From a virus: a stretch of DNA of 40,076 nt. Position numbers and translations under genes: made by a program. The stretch lies in IMG/VR virus record IMGVR_UViG_3300025949_000050, positions 1 to 40,076 of that record. One strand, given 5' to 3'. Below, in pieces: positions 1 to 7,496 of this stretch (the first letter of the stretch is position 1; every line of letters starts with the position of its first letter). The notes beneath the pieces are model-generated. The model worked only from the letters and a program-made list of their open reading frames with translations. It made no database searches and had not been told where the DNA came from.

Positions 1-127
1 CAGGCGATTACAAAGGCGCAGCTGGCATCATGCTTGGCAAAATCGGGCTCGAAAAGTACGGAGCGGCTACTGTTGCGAGTCTTGCTAATAAACTCGGTGA
101 AGCTTTATTAAAAGATGGCGCTGCTCA
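1..127. repeat. Terminal direct repeat (left copy), circular overlap
   Basis: These 127 bases are identical to the last 127 bases of the window (39950-40076). The ejection protein reading frame continues in register across the join, so the window is one circular genome unit of 39,949 bp plus overlap. A length of 127 matches a common maximum assembly k-mer, so this is more likely an assembly overlap of a circular or circularly permuted molecule than a biological terminal repeat. Confidence 0.95.
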
Positions 128-539
128 AGTGGCTGCGGCTGCAAATCCTCAAGCGTTTTCAGCAACTATTTTTAAATATGCTTCTGAACTATTGCAAAAA
201 CAGCCTGAACAGCAAAAGCAAGTCGATACCAAACAACAGTATGTTCCAATTAAAGGCCCCGCAAAATGGCAACAAGACGGAGCTCAAAAACTCATTGATT
301 CAGGCATACCACAAGATCAAATCGACAAACTTAAGATCGACAAAAAAGGCCAAGATTTGCTCGTGCAAGCTGCCTCCGGAGACAAGTCATTAAAAGCTGT
401 AGTCGAGCAATTAAAGAAAGAAAATCCTCCTAAAAATTACCCGATCACAGTAAGAAAAAATCGCCATATAGCGACCGTATCAAGCGACGCCGATCTTAAA
501 GAAGCTCTGTCAGAGGGGTGGGCTGTAGATGAAAAATAA
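1..539 (+). CDS. C-terminal part of large ejection (internal virion) protein
   Basis: This is the 3' end of the gene that starts at 38305 and runs off the right edge of the window. The full protein is 727 residues after joining 38305-39949 to 1-539. This part is rich in Ala, Gln and Lys and predicted largely helical, with the C-terminus ending at the TAA at 537-539. An internal ATG at 30 exists but is not the real start, because the frame is open from base 1 and in register with the right end. The next gene starts at 529 and overlaps it. By position it corresponds to the last ejection protein (gp16 role) of P22-like phages, delivered into the cell with DNA. Sequence identity to gp16 cannot be judged by eye. 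Confidence 0.8.
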   Translation, partial: GDYKGAAGIMLGKIGLEKYGAATVASLANKLGEALLKDGAAQVAAAANPQAFSATIFKYASELLQKQPEQQKQVDTKQQYVPIKGPAKWQQDGAQKLIDSGIPQDQIDKLKIDKKGQDLLVQAASGDKSLKAVVEQLKKENPPKNYPITVRKNRHIATVSSDADLKEALSEGWAVDEK

Positions 540-1245
540 TTGGAGAGATTCAATTAAGCTTGCCCCACCTAAAATTAGAGTAGCGCCTCACTGGAAAAAC
601 ACTATCAGACCAGAACCGCCTAAAGTAATTCATGGGCGTGATGGAGTAAACGGAAAAGATGGGCGTCATGGTGTTGACGGTAAAAATGGCCGCGATGGGA
701 TCAATGGTAAAAACGGAACTAATGGGAAAGACGGTAAAAATGGAAGCTCGTTTTATTTTGCTTCTAGTTTATCTGACGATTTTGGTTCTGATAATGATAC
801 TGCGATTTTAGATAAAACTCTTGATGTTTTCGTAAAAATTAACGGCGAATGGAAATTTAAAGGTTCACTTAAACAAAGAGAAAAAACTCTTGTTACTGGC
901 GGTGTTTCAGAATCATTCGTCACTAATGCGATCAACGCAGCACTAGCAAATGGTGGCGGATCTACTTCTCAAATAGTTAGAGAAACTGCCACTGATTACA
1001 CACTTACAAATGAAAATGTTCTTTTATGCATGGGCACAAATCCTATCAACGTAACTGTTAATAACTCAGCTACTTATTCAGTTTTAGTTAGAAATTTCAC
1101 AAATCAGCAAGTCACGGTTTTAGGTGGCACGTTTTACATAGGTAAAGACGATGCCGGAGTAGACATCACAGACACCTCTTGGGTCATTCCTCGCGGAAAT
1201 GCTTTCAACTTCGTTTTAAAGGATGGAAATTTTTATGCGTATTAA
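529..1245 (+). CDS. Collagen-like tail fibre or appendage protein
   Basis: The 238-residue protein has a basic, proline-containing N-terminus (about 1-34), then about a dozen Gly-X-Y triplets (about 36-71) with the recurring units GKDG, GKNG and GRDG. Gly-X-Asn/Asp repeats of this kind form trimeric collagen-like rods in phage fibres. The C-terminal half is beta-rich with small polar residues and an aromatic end, consistent with a trimerising tip. It overlaps the end of the ejection protein gene and precedes the collar-domain fibre gene, so it probably belongs to the host-recognition module. The exact role (fibre shaft or head fibre) is inferred from composition. Confidence 0.65.
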   Translation: MKNNWRDSIKLAPPKIRVAPHWKNTIRPEPPKVIHGRDGVNGKDGRHGVDGKNGRDGINGKNGTNGKDGKNGSSFYFASSLSDDFGSDNDTAILDKTLDVFVKINGEWKFKGSLKQREKTLVTGGVSESFVTNAINAALANGGGSTSQIVRETATDYTLTNENVLLCMGTNPINVTVNNSATYSVLVRNFTNQQVTVLGGTFYIGKDDAGVDITDTSWVIPRGNAFNFVLKDGNFYAY

Positions 1246-1257
1246 AAAGGAAATCAA

Positions 1258-2148
1258 ATGAATTTAGCACCGGTAGTTAGACAAAGATTTTTCGATGATG
1301 AAGGACAGCCTTTAGCGTACGGCAAGTTGTATACTTATCAGGCTGGCTCAAGCACTCCGCTTACAACGTATTTGGATAAAGACGGAACTCCTAACGAAAA
1401 TCCTGTCACTTTAGATGCAGCAGGGTATGCGGACATATGGATAGGGTCTCGATCTTATAAATTTGTACTACAAGATTCAGATGGAAACGAGATATGGACT
1501 CAAGATGATATTTCAATTCCACAAGTAGAAAATGGATTTTCTACAGGAGAGCTGAATTTCGGATTTTTCACGACCGCTAAATCAGGCTGGGTGATGTTTG
1601 ATGATAAATCAATTGGCTCGTTATCTTCTGGAGCTACCGGAAGAGCCAACGACGACACTGAGGCTTTATTTTTACTTCTTTGGAGCGCCTTAGCTAATGC
1701 GCAAGCTCCGGTGAGCGGAGGTCGAGGAGTAAGCGCAGAGGCGGACTGGGCAGCGGACAAGACTTTAACTTTACCACGAGGACTAGGGAGAGCGATTGCT
1801 CTTGCTGGTAGCGGCTCAGGATTAACTTCGAGAACTCTTGGTGAATGGCTCGGCACAGAGACTCACACTCTAACAGAAGCTCAGCTCCCAGTTATAACGG
1901 TTACTCAGCAAGCCCACAATCATACTCAAGATGCGCATTTTCATACTAATAAACCAGGTCACGACAATACCGGGGTAGCTGGCGGAACCGATCATATTGT
2001 TAATAATCAAATAGATAATACTCAAAACACATCTACCGTTACTGCAACCAATCAGGCAACTACAGCCGTCAATGATCCATTTGGTAGCGGCGATGCCCAT
2101 CCAAATATGCAACCGACATTATTCTTAAACGCGATGATTAAATTATAG
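1258..2148 (+). CDS. Tail fibre protein with collar-type domain
   Basis: 296 residues. The N-terminal 85 residues (starting MNLAPVVRQRFFDDEGQPLA) resemble the virion-binding domain of short-tailed phage fibres and spikes, with the pattern GKLYTYQAGSSTPLTTY and a DAAGYADIWIG stretch. Residues from about 115 match a phage tail collar domain: a run of small residues, then TLTLPRGLGRAIALAG, then LGEWLGTETHTLTEAQLP, followed by a His-rich stretch (HNHTQDAHFH). Such His clusters bind metal in collar domains of other phages. A Shine-Dalgarno AAAGGA lies just upstream of the ATG. Likely receptor-binding fibre anchored to the tail hub. Confidence 0.8.
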   Translation: MNLAPVVRQRFFDDEGQPLAYGKLYTYQAGSSTPLTTYLDKDGTPNENPVTLDAAGYADIWIGSRSYKFVLQDSDGNEIWTQDDISIPQVENGFSTGELNFGFFTTAKSGWVMFDDKSIGSLSSGATGRANDDTEALFLLLWSALANAQAPVSGGRGVSAEADWAADKTLTLPRGLGRAIALAGSGSGLTSRTLGEWLGTETHTLTEAQLPVITVTQQAHNHTQDAHFHTNKPGHDNTGVAGGTDHIVNNQIDNTQNTSTVTATNQATTAVNDPFGSGDAHPNMQPTLFLNAMIKL

Positions 2149-2156
2149 GGGAGAAA

Positions 2157-2360
2157 ATGAAAATAGACGAAAAAACAACAATACCACTTTTTATAGCCCT
2201 CGGGTGCATCCCTGTTTTTATTTATTCCTGTTTTTGGTTTTACTCAGTCAGATCCGACGCTTCTGACGGAGCTGAGGCAAAACAACTCTATTACAAAATA
2301 GATAAAAGATTAGATCGAATTGAAATCAAACTCGGCACTAAGCCGAAAAACGAACCTTAG
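2157..2360 (+). CDS. Small single-pass membrane protein, holin or i-spanin candidate
   Basis: 67 residues with a short charged N-terminus, one hydrophobic segment at about 9-28 (PLFIALGCIPVFIYSCFWFY) and a charged helical tail (RLDRIEIKLG) likely to form a coiled coil. GGGGAGAAA precedes the ATG. It sits directly after the fibre gene and before two other small genes, a common place for holin and lysis genes. The layout (N-terminal anchor plus helical tail) would suit an inner-membrane spanin or holin-like role, but no family is recognised. Confidence 0.6.
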   Translation: MKIDEKTTIPLFIALGCIPVFIYSCFWFYSVRSDASDGAEAKQLYYKIDKRLDRIEIKLGTKPKNEP

Positions 2361-2368
2361 GAGGGTTT

Positions 2369-2608
2369 ATGGATATTCCAGCAATTATTTTAGGATTTGT
2401 GCAAGCGAATCCAAACGCAGCAGCAGTTCTTTTAGCAATGGGCGTGGCAAGAGCGGTTTTTAAACCGATTTTCGCATTAGCTCATGCTTACGTGGAAGCT
2501 ACCGCAAGCCCAGACGATGACGCCGAATTAGCGAAAATCGAAGATTCTAAAATTGTTAAAGCAATCGCTTTTGTTTTGGACTACGTCGCTTCGGTAAAAA
2601 TTAAATGA
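2369..2608 (+). CDS. Small protein with hydrophobic segments, possible holin
   Basis: 79 residues, with a strong Shine-Dalgarno (TTAGGAGG) upstream. Residues about 1-40 are Ala-rich and hydrophobic with one or two weak membrane segments, followed by an acidic stretch (ASPDDDAELAKIED) and another hydrophobic helix at the C-terminus. Small phage proteins of this kind lie next to fibre and lysis genes in many podoviruses and are sometimes called holins. The assignment here rests on position and composition only. It overlaps the next gene by four bases (ATGA). Confidence 0.55.
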   Translation: MDIPAIILGFVQANPNAAAVLLAMGVARAVFKPIFALAHAYVEATASPDDDAELAKIEDSKIVKAIAFVLDYVASVKIK

Positions 2609-2802
2609 TTGATTTCATTTTATCTCTTTCTGATTTGTACGGACTTTTTAAAGCCGTCAAGTCAGTTAGGGACGAAATTGATTCAAAGAAAAAGGTTAAA
2701 GATGACATTCAAGCAATTAAAAACGCTTTTAAAAATAAAGACTCTTCTTATCTCGATCATATTTTTAATGGCGTGCCAGACAATGCAGAAACCAAATCTT
2801 AA
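2605..2802 (+). CDS. Small helical protein of unknown function
   Basis: 65 residues starting at the ATGA overlap with the previous stop. It is predicted mostly helical with many Lys and Asp residues (VRDEIDSKKKVKDDIQAI) and has no clear membrane segment. Its 3' third is overlapped in another frame by the lipoprotein gene 2702-2890, an arrangement reminiscent of nested spanin pairs. However, this protein lacks the N-terminal anchor expected of an inner-membrane spanin. Confidence 0.5.
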   Translation: MIDFILSLSDLYGLFKAVKSVRDEIDSKKKVKDDIQAIKNAFKNKDSSYLDHIFNGVPDNAETKS

Positions 2803-2890
2803 GTGGAGTTTTGAGCAGGAAAAAGCCTGTTTGAAAATTCAGGATGTTGTCGAGCTAAAAAAATATTTAAACAAATGTGAGGCTAAATAA
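2702..2890 (+). CDS. Small lipoprotein, possible outer-membrane spanin
   Basis: 62 residues in a different frame from the overlapping 2605-2802 gene. The N-terminus is basic (MTFKQLKTLLKIK), followed by a hydrophobic core and a lipobox-like LMAC with Cys at about residue 25. The mature part is about 38 residues with two Cys and a helical KKYLNKCEAK end. The frame is open further upstream to 2609, but the signal peptide only makes sense from the ATG at 2702. A tiny lipoprotein nested in another small gene near holin-like genes is the usual look of an Rz1-type spanin. The last base overlaps the ATG of the next gene. Confidence 0.5.
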   Translation: MTFKQLKTLLKIKTLLISIIFLMACQTMQKPNLKWSFEQEKACLKIQDVVELKKYLNKCEAK

Positions 2891-5133
2891 TGTTAAAATT
2901 CACCGTAACTCTTTTATTTATAGCCTTACCTTTATATGCGGCTTATCAGCCTGATGTATCGTCAACAATAATCAATACCGTCGCGCATCCTGTGCCTGTA
3001 AATTTAGTCTCAGGCACAATTAGCGTCAGCACGTCCGGTACTTCGACAGCGGCAAATCAAGTCATAGCGAATGCATCGCTAAACAACATCGACGGGTCTT
3101 TGGCTACAATGTCTCTAGGAGTAGGTGTAAGCGGATCAAGTGTGCCTTTTTACTCTTATTTTATGTCGGGGTCTGACGGGAGTAATGCGCATAACATAAA
3201 GACCGACACAGCTGGCGTATTACAAACTAACATTTTAAATTCATCAATTCCTGTAACCGGGACTTTTTGGCAAACTACACAACCTGTTTCAATCGCTCAG
3301 ACTCTTACGGTTTCAGCGACTGGAAATTCGACAGTCAATCAAGGAACATCTCCGTGGGTTACTTCAATCAGCGGACAGCCTTTGTTTTCTCTTGGTGGGG
3401 TAAGTACCACAGGAGTATTATCCGTATCACAATCTGGCAATGTCGGAGTAAATCAGGTTAGCACTTGGGCCAGCTCTATAAGCGGCGTAAGTACGACTTC
3501 GGCTTTATCTGTTTCAACCACTGGCATAAATTTAGAATCATTAATGGGTGTGTCCACAACTTCTCCTTTAAATGTGAGAATAAGCGCTGTTTCATCGACA
3601 GATGTTTTAAGAGTTAACCTTCAAGCCGTATCTACAACGCTTAATGTGGCTCAATCTGGAATTTGGCAGCAATCCATAAGCGGTGTTAGCACTACAGGAA
3701 TTTTAGCGGTTTCTGCTACTGGTAACTCTACGGTGAATCAAGGCACAAGCCCATGGGTAATTTCTGGATCAGTATCTCCAACAGGGAATATCGGTGTCAC
3801 GCAAATCACCTCGCCTTGGGTTTCATCAATATCTAATCAGCCTTTAGTATCAATCGGCGCAGTTTCTACAACTGGTATTTTATCGGTATCAGCTACGGGC
3901 AACAGCGCAGTCAATCAAAATGGGATTTGGAATTTTGGCCTTAATGCGGTCTCAACTACAGCAGCTTTAAATACTGCGATTACATCAGTCTCAACATCTG
4001 GATTATTTAATACGTCGGTTTTAGGTGTAAGCACAACTTCCTCGCTTAACGTCGCTCAATCAACGGCAACAAATCTAAAAACGCAAGCTGAGAACTATCA
4101 AGGGGGCGCTGCCGTAGCCTCAGGAAATCCGCTTTACGTTTCGCTTGCTGGGGTTTCAACATCAACTGCAGTTCCGGTTTCATTCTCATCGGCATCATTT
4201 TCTATCGTAGGCGTAAGCACGACCAGCGCACTAAATAACAATATCTCAGGCGTGTCCACTACGGCGGTTTTGAATTCCTCTATACTAGGAGTGTCTACAA
4301 CATCGGTGCTTAACGTGTCCGGCACAACAGCAGGAATTAACCCTTCGGCCTCTGTGACCTCTGTGCCTATTACGGGACTAGATTCAGGAAATTCAACGGC
4401 GGTCGCTCTTGGGGCAAATGCGGTCTTTACGGGGACATATAAAGATGTTTCAGCTTATTCGAATGTAACAGTAAATGTCAGTTCCGATCAGTCTTCTGCA
4501 GCTGATGGATTTCAAATACAGTACTCATCAGATGGAACTAATTTAGACAGTGTTGATAAATACACAATACCGGCAGGCGGAGGAAAACAATACTCTGCGG
4601 CTCTAGGTACTAAGTTTTTCAGAGTGGTATATACAAATGGCGGAACGATTCAAGGCGCATTTAGACTTCAAACTAAATTGCACGCAGGAAATATTAAACC
4701 ATCTTCTATAAGAATAGCCGACAGTCAAACGGATCAGGACGATGTTCCATTAACAAAATCAATTATTGCCGCAATGAACGGAACCAGTACGGCTAATGTG
4801 GTTTTAGGGCCCAATAATTCTCTGACAGTTTCAGAGACCAACATGCTTCCTAATTTCGTGACGACCGCCACGGTATCAGCACCAAATGCAGCGAGCACAT
4901 CTTTTGTTGCTAAAACATCAAACGCCAACCGTAAGGGGCTAGAAATCATGAACACAACTGACGTGAATTGTTGGTTCGCCAAAACAACAACGGTCACAAG
5001 CACCACATCGACAGTTTATCTGCTTTCAGGATCTGGATACTACAACATGCCGTACCCGATTTACACAGGCCAAATTCAAGGCATATGTTCAGGTAATCCG
5101 ACAACAGGCGCCATAACAGTGACGGAGTATTAA
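2890..5133 (+). CDS. Large repetitive beta-rich fibre-like protein with signal peptide
   Basis: 747 residues. It begins with a clear signal peptide (MLKFTVTLLFIALPLYAAYQ). From about 120 to 480 it holds about fourteen imperfect repeats built on G/A-VSTT-x-x-L-x-V, interspersed with NSTVNQGTSPWV and TFWQTTQPVS units, typical of beta-helical phage fibres and structural proteins. Residues about 480-600 form a separate beta-domain (DVSAYSNVTVNVSSDQSSA). The C-terminal about 90 residues end in YYNMPYPIYTGQIQGICSG, a module common at the ends of such phage proteins. A secretion signal on a fibre-like protein is unusual: it may be cell-surface exposed rather than, or as well as, in the virion. Confidence 0.7.
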   Translation: MLKFTVTLLFIALPLYAAYQPDVSSTIINTVAHPVPVNLVSGTISVSTSGTSTAANQVIANASLNNIDGSLATMSLGVGVSGSSVPFYSYFMSGSDGSNAHNIKTDTAGVLQTNILNSSIPVTGTFWQTTQPVSIAQTLTVSATGNSTVNQGTSPWVTSISGQPLFSLGGVSTTGVLSVSQSGNVGVNQVSTWASSISGVSTTSALSVSTTGINLESLMGVSTTSPLNVRISAVSSTDVLRVNLQAVSTTLNVAQSGIWQQSISGVSTTGILAVSATGNSTVNQGTSPWVISGSVSPTGNIGVTQITSPWVSSISNQPLVSIGAVSTTGILSVSATGNSAVNQNGIWNFGLNAVSTTAALNTAITSVSTSGLFNTSVLGVSTTSSLNVAQSTATNLKTQAENYQGGAAVASGNPLYVSLAGVSTSTAVPVSFSSASFSIVGVSTTSALNNNISGVSTTAVLNSSILGVSTTSVLNVSGTTAGINPSASVTSVPITGLDSGNSTAVALGANAVFTGTYKDVSAYSNVTVNVSSDQSSAADGFQIQYSSDGTNLDSVDKYTIPAGGGKQYSAALGTKFFRVVYTNGGTIQGAFRLQTKLHAGNIKPSSIRIADSQTDQDDVPLTKSIIAAMNGTSTANVVLGPNNSLTVSETNMLPNFVTTATVSAPNAASTSFVAKTSNANRKGLEIMNTTDVNCWFAKTTTVTSTTSTVYLLSGSGYYNMPYPIYTGQIQGICSGNPTTGAITVTEY

Positions 5134-5134
5134 G

Positions 5135-5791
5135 ATGAAAAAATATTTCTCTTATATTTTTACGCTATTTTTATCAGTCTCATTGTTTGTTCAATGTTCT
5201 AATGTAGCTCAAGCCCAGCTCTATAATCCAACTTCAAATCTATTCAACGGCACTATCTCGGGAACTACTTCAATAAACGGAACGCTTAATTTTAATAATA
5301 ACGCTGTTTTTGTTTCCGGAACAGGGACCAATCTTACAAACACCCGAAGCCCATCGACAGTATCGACAACAACAGTTTTTAAGGTACTTAATCAGTTTGC
5401 GTTTGGAACTTGGACAGGGAGCATAGTCGGGGCAACATCAACCCCTACTTCAGTCACGTATTCCGACCAAGTAGGTTATTATATAAAGTTAATGGATATT
5501 GTTTGTGTCATGAACAGGATTACTATTTCAGGCATCACAGGCGGAGGCGGCAACGTCTCTGTGAGCGGTATGCCATATGTGGTCTCTAATATAAACAACT
5601 CAGGCGGAGGCGTAGTAACTGCCAAATCTGGATGGCTAACCTCAGGACCTGATTTTGTTACGGGCGATCCTAATAAACATTCGATGTTAATGGTTTCAGA
5701 TGGAAATACGGTTGGCTCAGCTTTGACTATTGCAAACGTAACTTCATCAATGGCTGTAGCATTTCAAGGCTGCTATCCGACTACGGAATAA
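5135..5791 (+). CDS. Exported beta-rich protein of unknown function
   Basis: 218 residues. The N-terminus is a signal peptide (MKKYFSYIFTLFLSVSLFVQ) followed by CSNVAQAQ. Cleavage could be after AQA, or the Cys at 22 could act as a poor lipobox. The remainder is Thr, Ser, Gly and Asn rich with beta-pattern (TTSINGTLNFNNNAVFVSGT) and ends in a conserved-looking FQGCYPTTE. It follows the repeat protein by one base and is probably co-transcribed and functionally linked. No family recognised. Confidence 0.6.
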   Translation: MKKYFSYIFTLFLSVSLFVQCSNVAQAQLYNPTSNLFNGTISGTTSINGTLNFNNNAVFVSGTGTNLTNTRSPSTVSTTTVFKVLNQFAFGTWTGSIVGATSTPTSVTYSDQVGYYIKLMDIVCVMNRITISGITGGGGNVSVSGMPYVVSNINNSGGGVVTAKSGWLTSGPDFVTGDPNKHSMLMVSDGNTVGSALTIANVTSSMAVAFQGCYPTTE

Positions 5792-5793
5792 AA

Positions 5794-5824
5794 TTACAAC
5801 GTAACGTTGTTCATTACGTTGTAA
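5794..5824. terminator. Inverted repeat, likely bidirectional terminator
   Basis: A perfect 11-base inverted repeat (TTACAACGTAA at 5794-5804 and TTACGTTGTAA at 5814-5824) with a 9-base loop. On the minus strand it is followed by TTTTATT, which fits a terminator for the leftward gene 5832-5993. It also lies just past the stop of the rightward gene ending at 5791. It could instead be a protein-binding palindrome. Confidence 0.6.
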
Positions 5825-5831
5825 CATCAGC

Positions 5832-5993
5832 TTAAAGCGCTGCGACTAATGTAAATTGCCAGCAGATTGACTGCGAATCATTGGGATCATTTGATACCGG
5901 TAAGTCGGCCGCCGAGCCGCTGAATGTGAATCCCTTCGGGATAATCCCACCAGCGATGTTCTCGGTAAATAACTTTTTTGCTACATAAGGCAT
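5832..5993 (-). CDS. Small minus-strand protein of unknown function
   Basis: An open frame of 53 codons on the minus strand with an excellent Shine-Dalgarno (AAAGGAG, five bases before the ATG at 5993-5991). The protein starts MPYVAKKLFTENIAGG, contains FSGSAADLPVSNDPNDSQ, and ends CWQFTLVAAL. It shows no membrane segment. It stops just before the palindrome at 5794-5824, which would terminate its transcript. Codon use looks coding. It has no recognised family; the strong RBS and the flanking hairpins are the main support. Confidence 0.6.
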   Translation of the reverse strand: MPYVAKKLFTENIAGGIIPKGFTFSGSAADLPVSNDPNDSQSICWQFTLVAAL

Positions 5994-6014
5994 AAGTACT
6001 CCTTTCTTTTAGAA

Positions 6015-6046
6015 AATATTACACGACTGAGTCGGGTAGTAATATT
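6015..6046. promoter_or_regulatory. Nested inverted repeat between divergent genes
   Basis: AATATTAC (6015-6022) pairs with GTAATATT (6039-6046), and inside it CGAC (6024-6027) pairs with GTCG (6031-6034). T-rich runs follow on both strands. It lies between the leftward gene starting at 5993 and the rightward gene starting at 6111, so it may be an operator or a bidirectional terminator. Confidence 0.45.
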
Positions 6047-6110
6047 TTATATTGATTCTAGTTAACTCTTAGTAAAGATTTATCAAATTAATAGGATTAC
6101 TTTAAAATTC

Positions 6111-6299
6111 ATGGATAAAGATTTAATAAAAATCGAATTAAAATTAGATGAAGAGAAGAAAGAAACCTTTCAGATAAATCTCTCTGTAAATAAAATTTAT
6201 GAAAAAAAATATAAGGAACTACAGGGTAGATCATCCCGGCAATGTTCTAAAGAGCTCGTTAAATTAGTTGAAACGGCTCTTGAGAACGCGAAGATTTAG
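6111..6299 (+). CDS. Small protein, possible ribbon-helix-helix regulator
   Basis: 62 residues. It contains a short beta-like stretch (FQINLSV) followed by two predicted helices (NKIYEKKYKELQG and RQCSKELVKLVETALENA), the general pattern of Arc/CopG-type ribbon-helix-helix DNA-binding proteins. No Shine-Dalgarno precedes the ATG; the upstream sequence is AT-rich and includes GTTAAC. It is convergent with 6300-6617, with adjacent stops. The family call is by pattern only. Confidence 0.45.
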   Translation: MDKDLIKIELKLDEEKKETFQINLSVNKIYEKKYKELQGRSSRQCSKELVKLVETALENAKI

Positions 6300-6617
6300 T
6301 TATTTGATTTCTTCGCAATTGATTAAAATATCATTACTGCTGGCATAATCGAATAGTTTTATAGAAAAAGTCCTAAAATTTTGATCCATGCAATTTTTAA
6401 TTGATGGCTGATCCATCATTTTTCTAAAGGTCTCATCACAATATTTTACAGCATAATTTTCGTTGCTTATACCTATTATTTTATAATAGGTAGTCAAACT
6501 GTTTGTATAAATGCATTGTCCGACGTCATATTTATGAGACTTATGCAATATGATAAAAATAATAATTGCGACTATGCATACAGCAAGAAATATGACGATC
6601 TTTATTTTTTTAGACAT
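6300..6617 (-). CDS. Single-pass membrane protein, lysogenic region
   Basis: 105 residues. A basic start (MSKKIK) precedes a strong membrane segment (about 7-25, VIFLAVCIVAIIIFIILH), followed by an 80-residue domain with four Cys (QCIYT, KYCDE, KNCMD, NCEEIK), expected outside the cytoplasm where they could form disulphides. It is the third gene of the leftward XRE - lipoprotein - membrane protein cluster, so it may be expressed from the prophage. A surface-exclusion role is a guess from location and topology. Confidence 0.65.
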   Translation of the reverse strand: MSKKIKIVIFLAVCIVAIIIFIILHKSHKYDVGQCIYTNSLTTYYKIIGISNENYAVKYCDETFRKMMDQPSIKNCMDQNFRTFSIKLFDYASSNDILINCEEIK

Positions 6618-6637
6618 GGCCTAATAAGTATTTCATA

Positions 6638-7012
6638 TTAGTAACAGTTATTTCCATCGTAATGCCAACCATTTATTGAATTATTTGGACTCAACGTGAA
6701 TGTAATTTTACACCAACGGCTACCAACTCTTGTAACGGCTGTATTTGTATATGCTAAGTATGTCGTGCTAGCAATTGCTCCAGATGAACTTTCGTAAATT
6801 AGAAGCTTAGACCCGTCGTCCATTTTATAAACGCCAGTAGGTGCGCTCCATTGACTGACTAATTTACTCTCAGAAGCGCCAATCCATGAACCTAAAAGTT
6901 TTTCAAAATTTTCCTGAGCATGGTTTGCAAAAATATCGGATAAGCTAACATCATTAAATACGCTACTATTGGCGCAACCAGACAGAAAAAATAACATGGC
7001 TAGATACTTCAT
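6638..7012 (-). CDS. Lipoprotein, candidate lysogenic conversion factor
   Basis: 124 residues. The short signal peptide ends in a good lipobox LSGC (Cys at about residue 13). The mature domain contains LLGSWIGASESKLVSQWSAP followed by YKMDDGSKLLIYE, a pattern seen in small bacterial lipoproteins with a W-G/A-x-P turn, and ends in a Cys pair (WCKITF and NNCY). A Shine-Dalgarno-like AAGGAAG precedes the ATG. It lies in the leftward operon behind the XRE repressor, a classic place for phage genes that alter the lysogen's surface and block superinfection. Confidence 0.7.
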   Translation of the reverse strand: MKYLAMLFFLSGCANSSVFNDVSLSDIFANHAQENFEKLLGSWIGASESKLVSQWSAPTGVYKMDDGSKLLIYESSSGAIASTTYLAYTNTAVTRVGSRWCKITFTLSPNNSINGWHYDGNNCY

Positions 7013-7071
7013 AAAATCTTCCTTTGTTTAAAGTCTTAATGTCTTTTAACTCAAGATGAAGATCAAGATGT

Positions 7072-7338
7072 TTACTTGTTATTTCGTAAATAATTCAAAG
7101 TGCTGACCATGGTGGGGTCATTAAATAAGTCTGTTTCTTCGACAGACAGGGCCTTCGCAATCAATTGAATAGTATTGTGATCAGGCCACGAATTGCCGGT
7201 TTCGATCTTATTAACAGATTGAACCGATTTACCAATAAGTTCGGCCAACCCAGCCTGAGAAAGTCCGAGCTTCTTCCTTAATTCAACCATGTTTTTGCTT
7301 AAAGCGTCCTTAACTTCCAACGTCTTTGTTATATCCAT
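7072..7338 (-). CDS. XRE-family repressor (helix-turn-helix)
   Basis: 88 residues with a typical XRE/Cro-C1 domain at about 13-70: helix LRKKLGLSQAGLAELIG, recognition helix KSVQSVNKIETGNSWP, then HNTIQLIAKALSVEETDLF. It lacks the C-terminal cleavage domain of lambda CI, so it is a short repressor, not obviously RecA-inducible. Transcribed leftward and divergent from the early genes that begin at 7497, which fits a lysogeny repressor controlling the operators between them. No Shine-Dalgarno is visible before its ATG, so it may be translated from a leaderless or nearly leaderless message. Confidence 0.85.
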   Translation of the reverse strand: MDITKTLEVKDALSKNMVELRKKLGLSQAGLAELIGKSVQSVNKIETGNSWPDHNTIQLIAKALSVEETDLFNDPTMVSTLNYLRNNK

Positions 7339-7383
7339 AAGCTAACAATAACACAAAAAAAGTTAATTTCAACATCTTTTTAG

Positions 7384-7422
7384 TTGTTTTATTAAACTAA
7401 TAGTGTATATTATTAAATATAC
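7384..7422 (+). promoter_or_regulatory. Early rightward promoter with overlapping operator
   Basis: TTGTTT (7384-7389) and TATATT (7406-7411) are spaced by 16 bases and match a sigma70-type promoter pointing at the early genes. The -10 overlaps the inverted repeat GTATAT-TATTAA-ATATAC (7405-7422), a good candidate operator for the divergent XRE repressor. The rest of the 158-base gap (7339-7496) is AT-rich with no other gene seen. Confidence 0.55.
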
Positions 7423-7496
7423 GAATAATCTCCTATCTAAAAACTCTCTCTCAAAACGAGACATTTTGGTAGGAAAAGAAGAAAGGCGCATAAATT

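Noticed and set aside
1-127. True packaging terminal repeats
   Set aside because: The length equals a common assembler k-mer and the repeat lies inside a coding gene; P22-type terminases usually package headfuls with large, variable redundancy.
4734-5006. Minus-strand frame inside the repeat protein (also 4134-4325)
   Set aside because: Val/Thr-rich shadow of the repeated sense strand; no RBS or motif.
2890-5133. DNA-level tandem repeat array or CRISPR
   Set aside because: Repeats exist only at protein level with different codons; there are no uniform repeats with spacers anywhere in the window.
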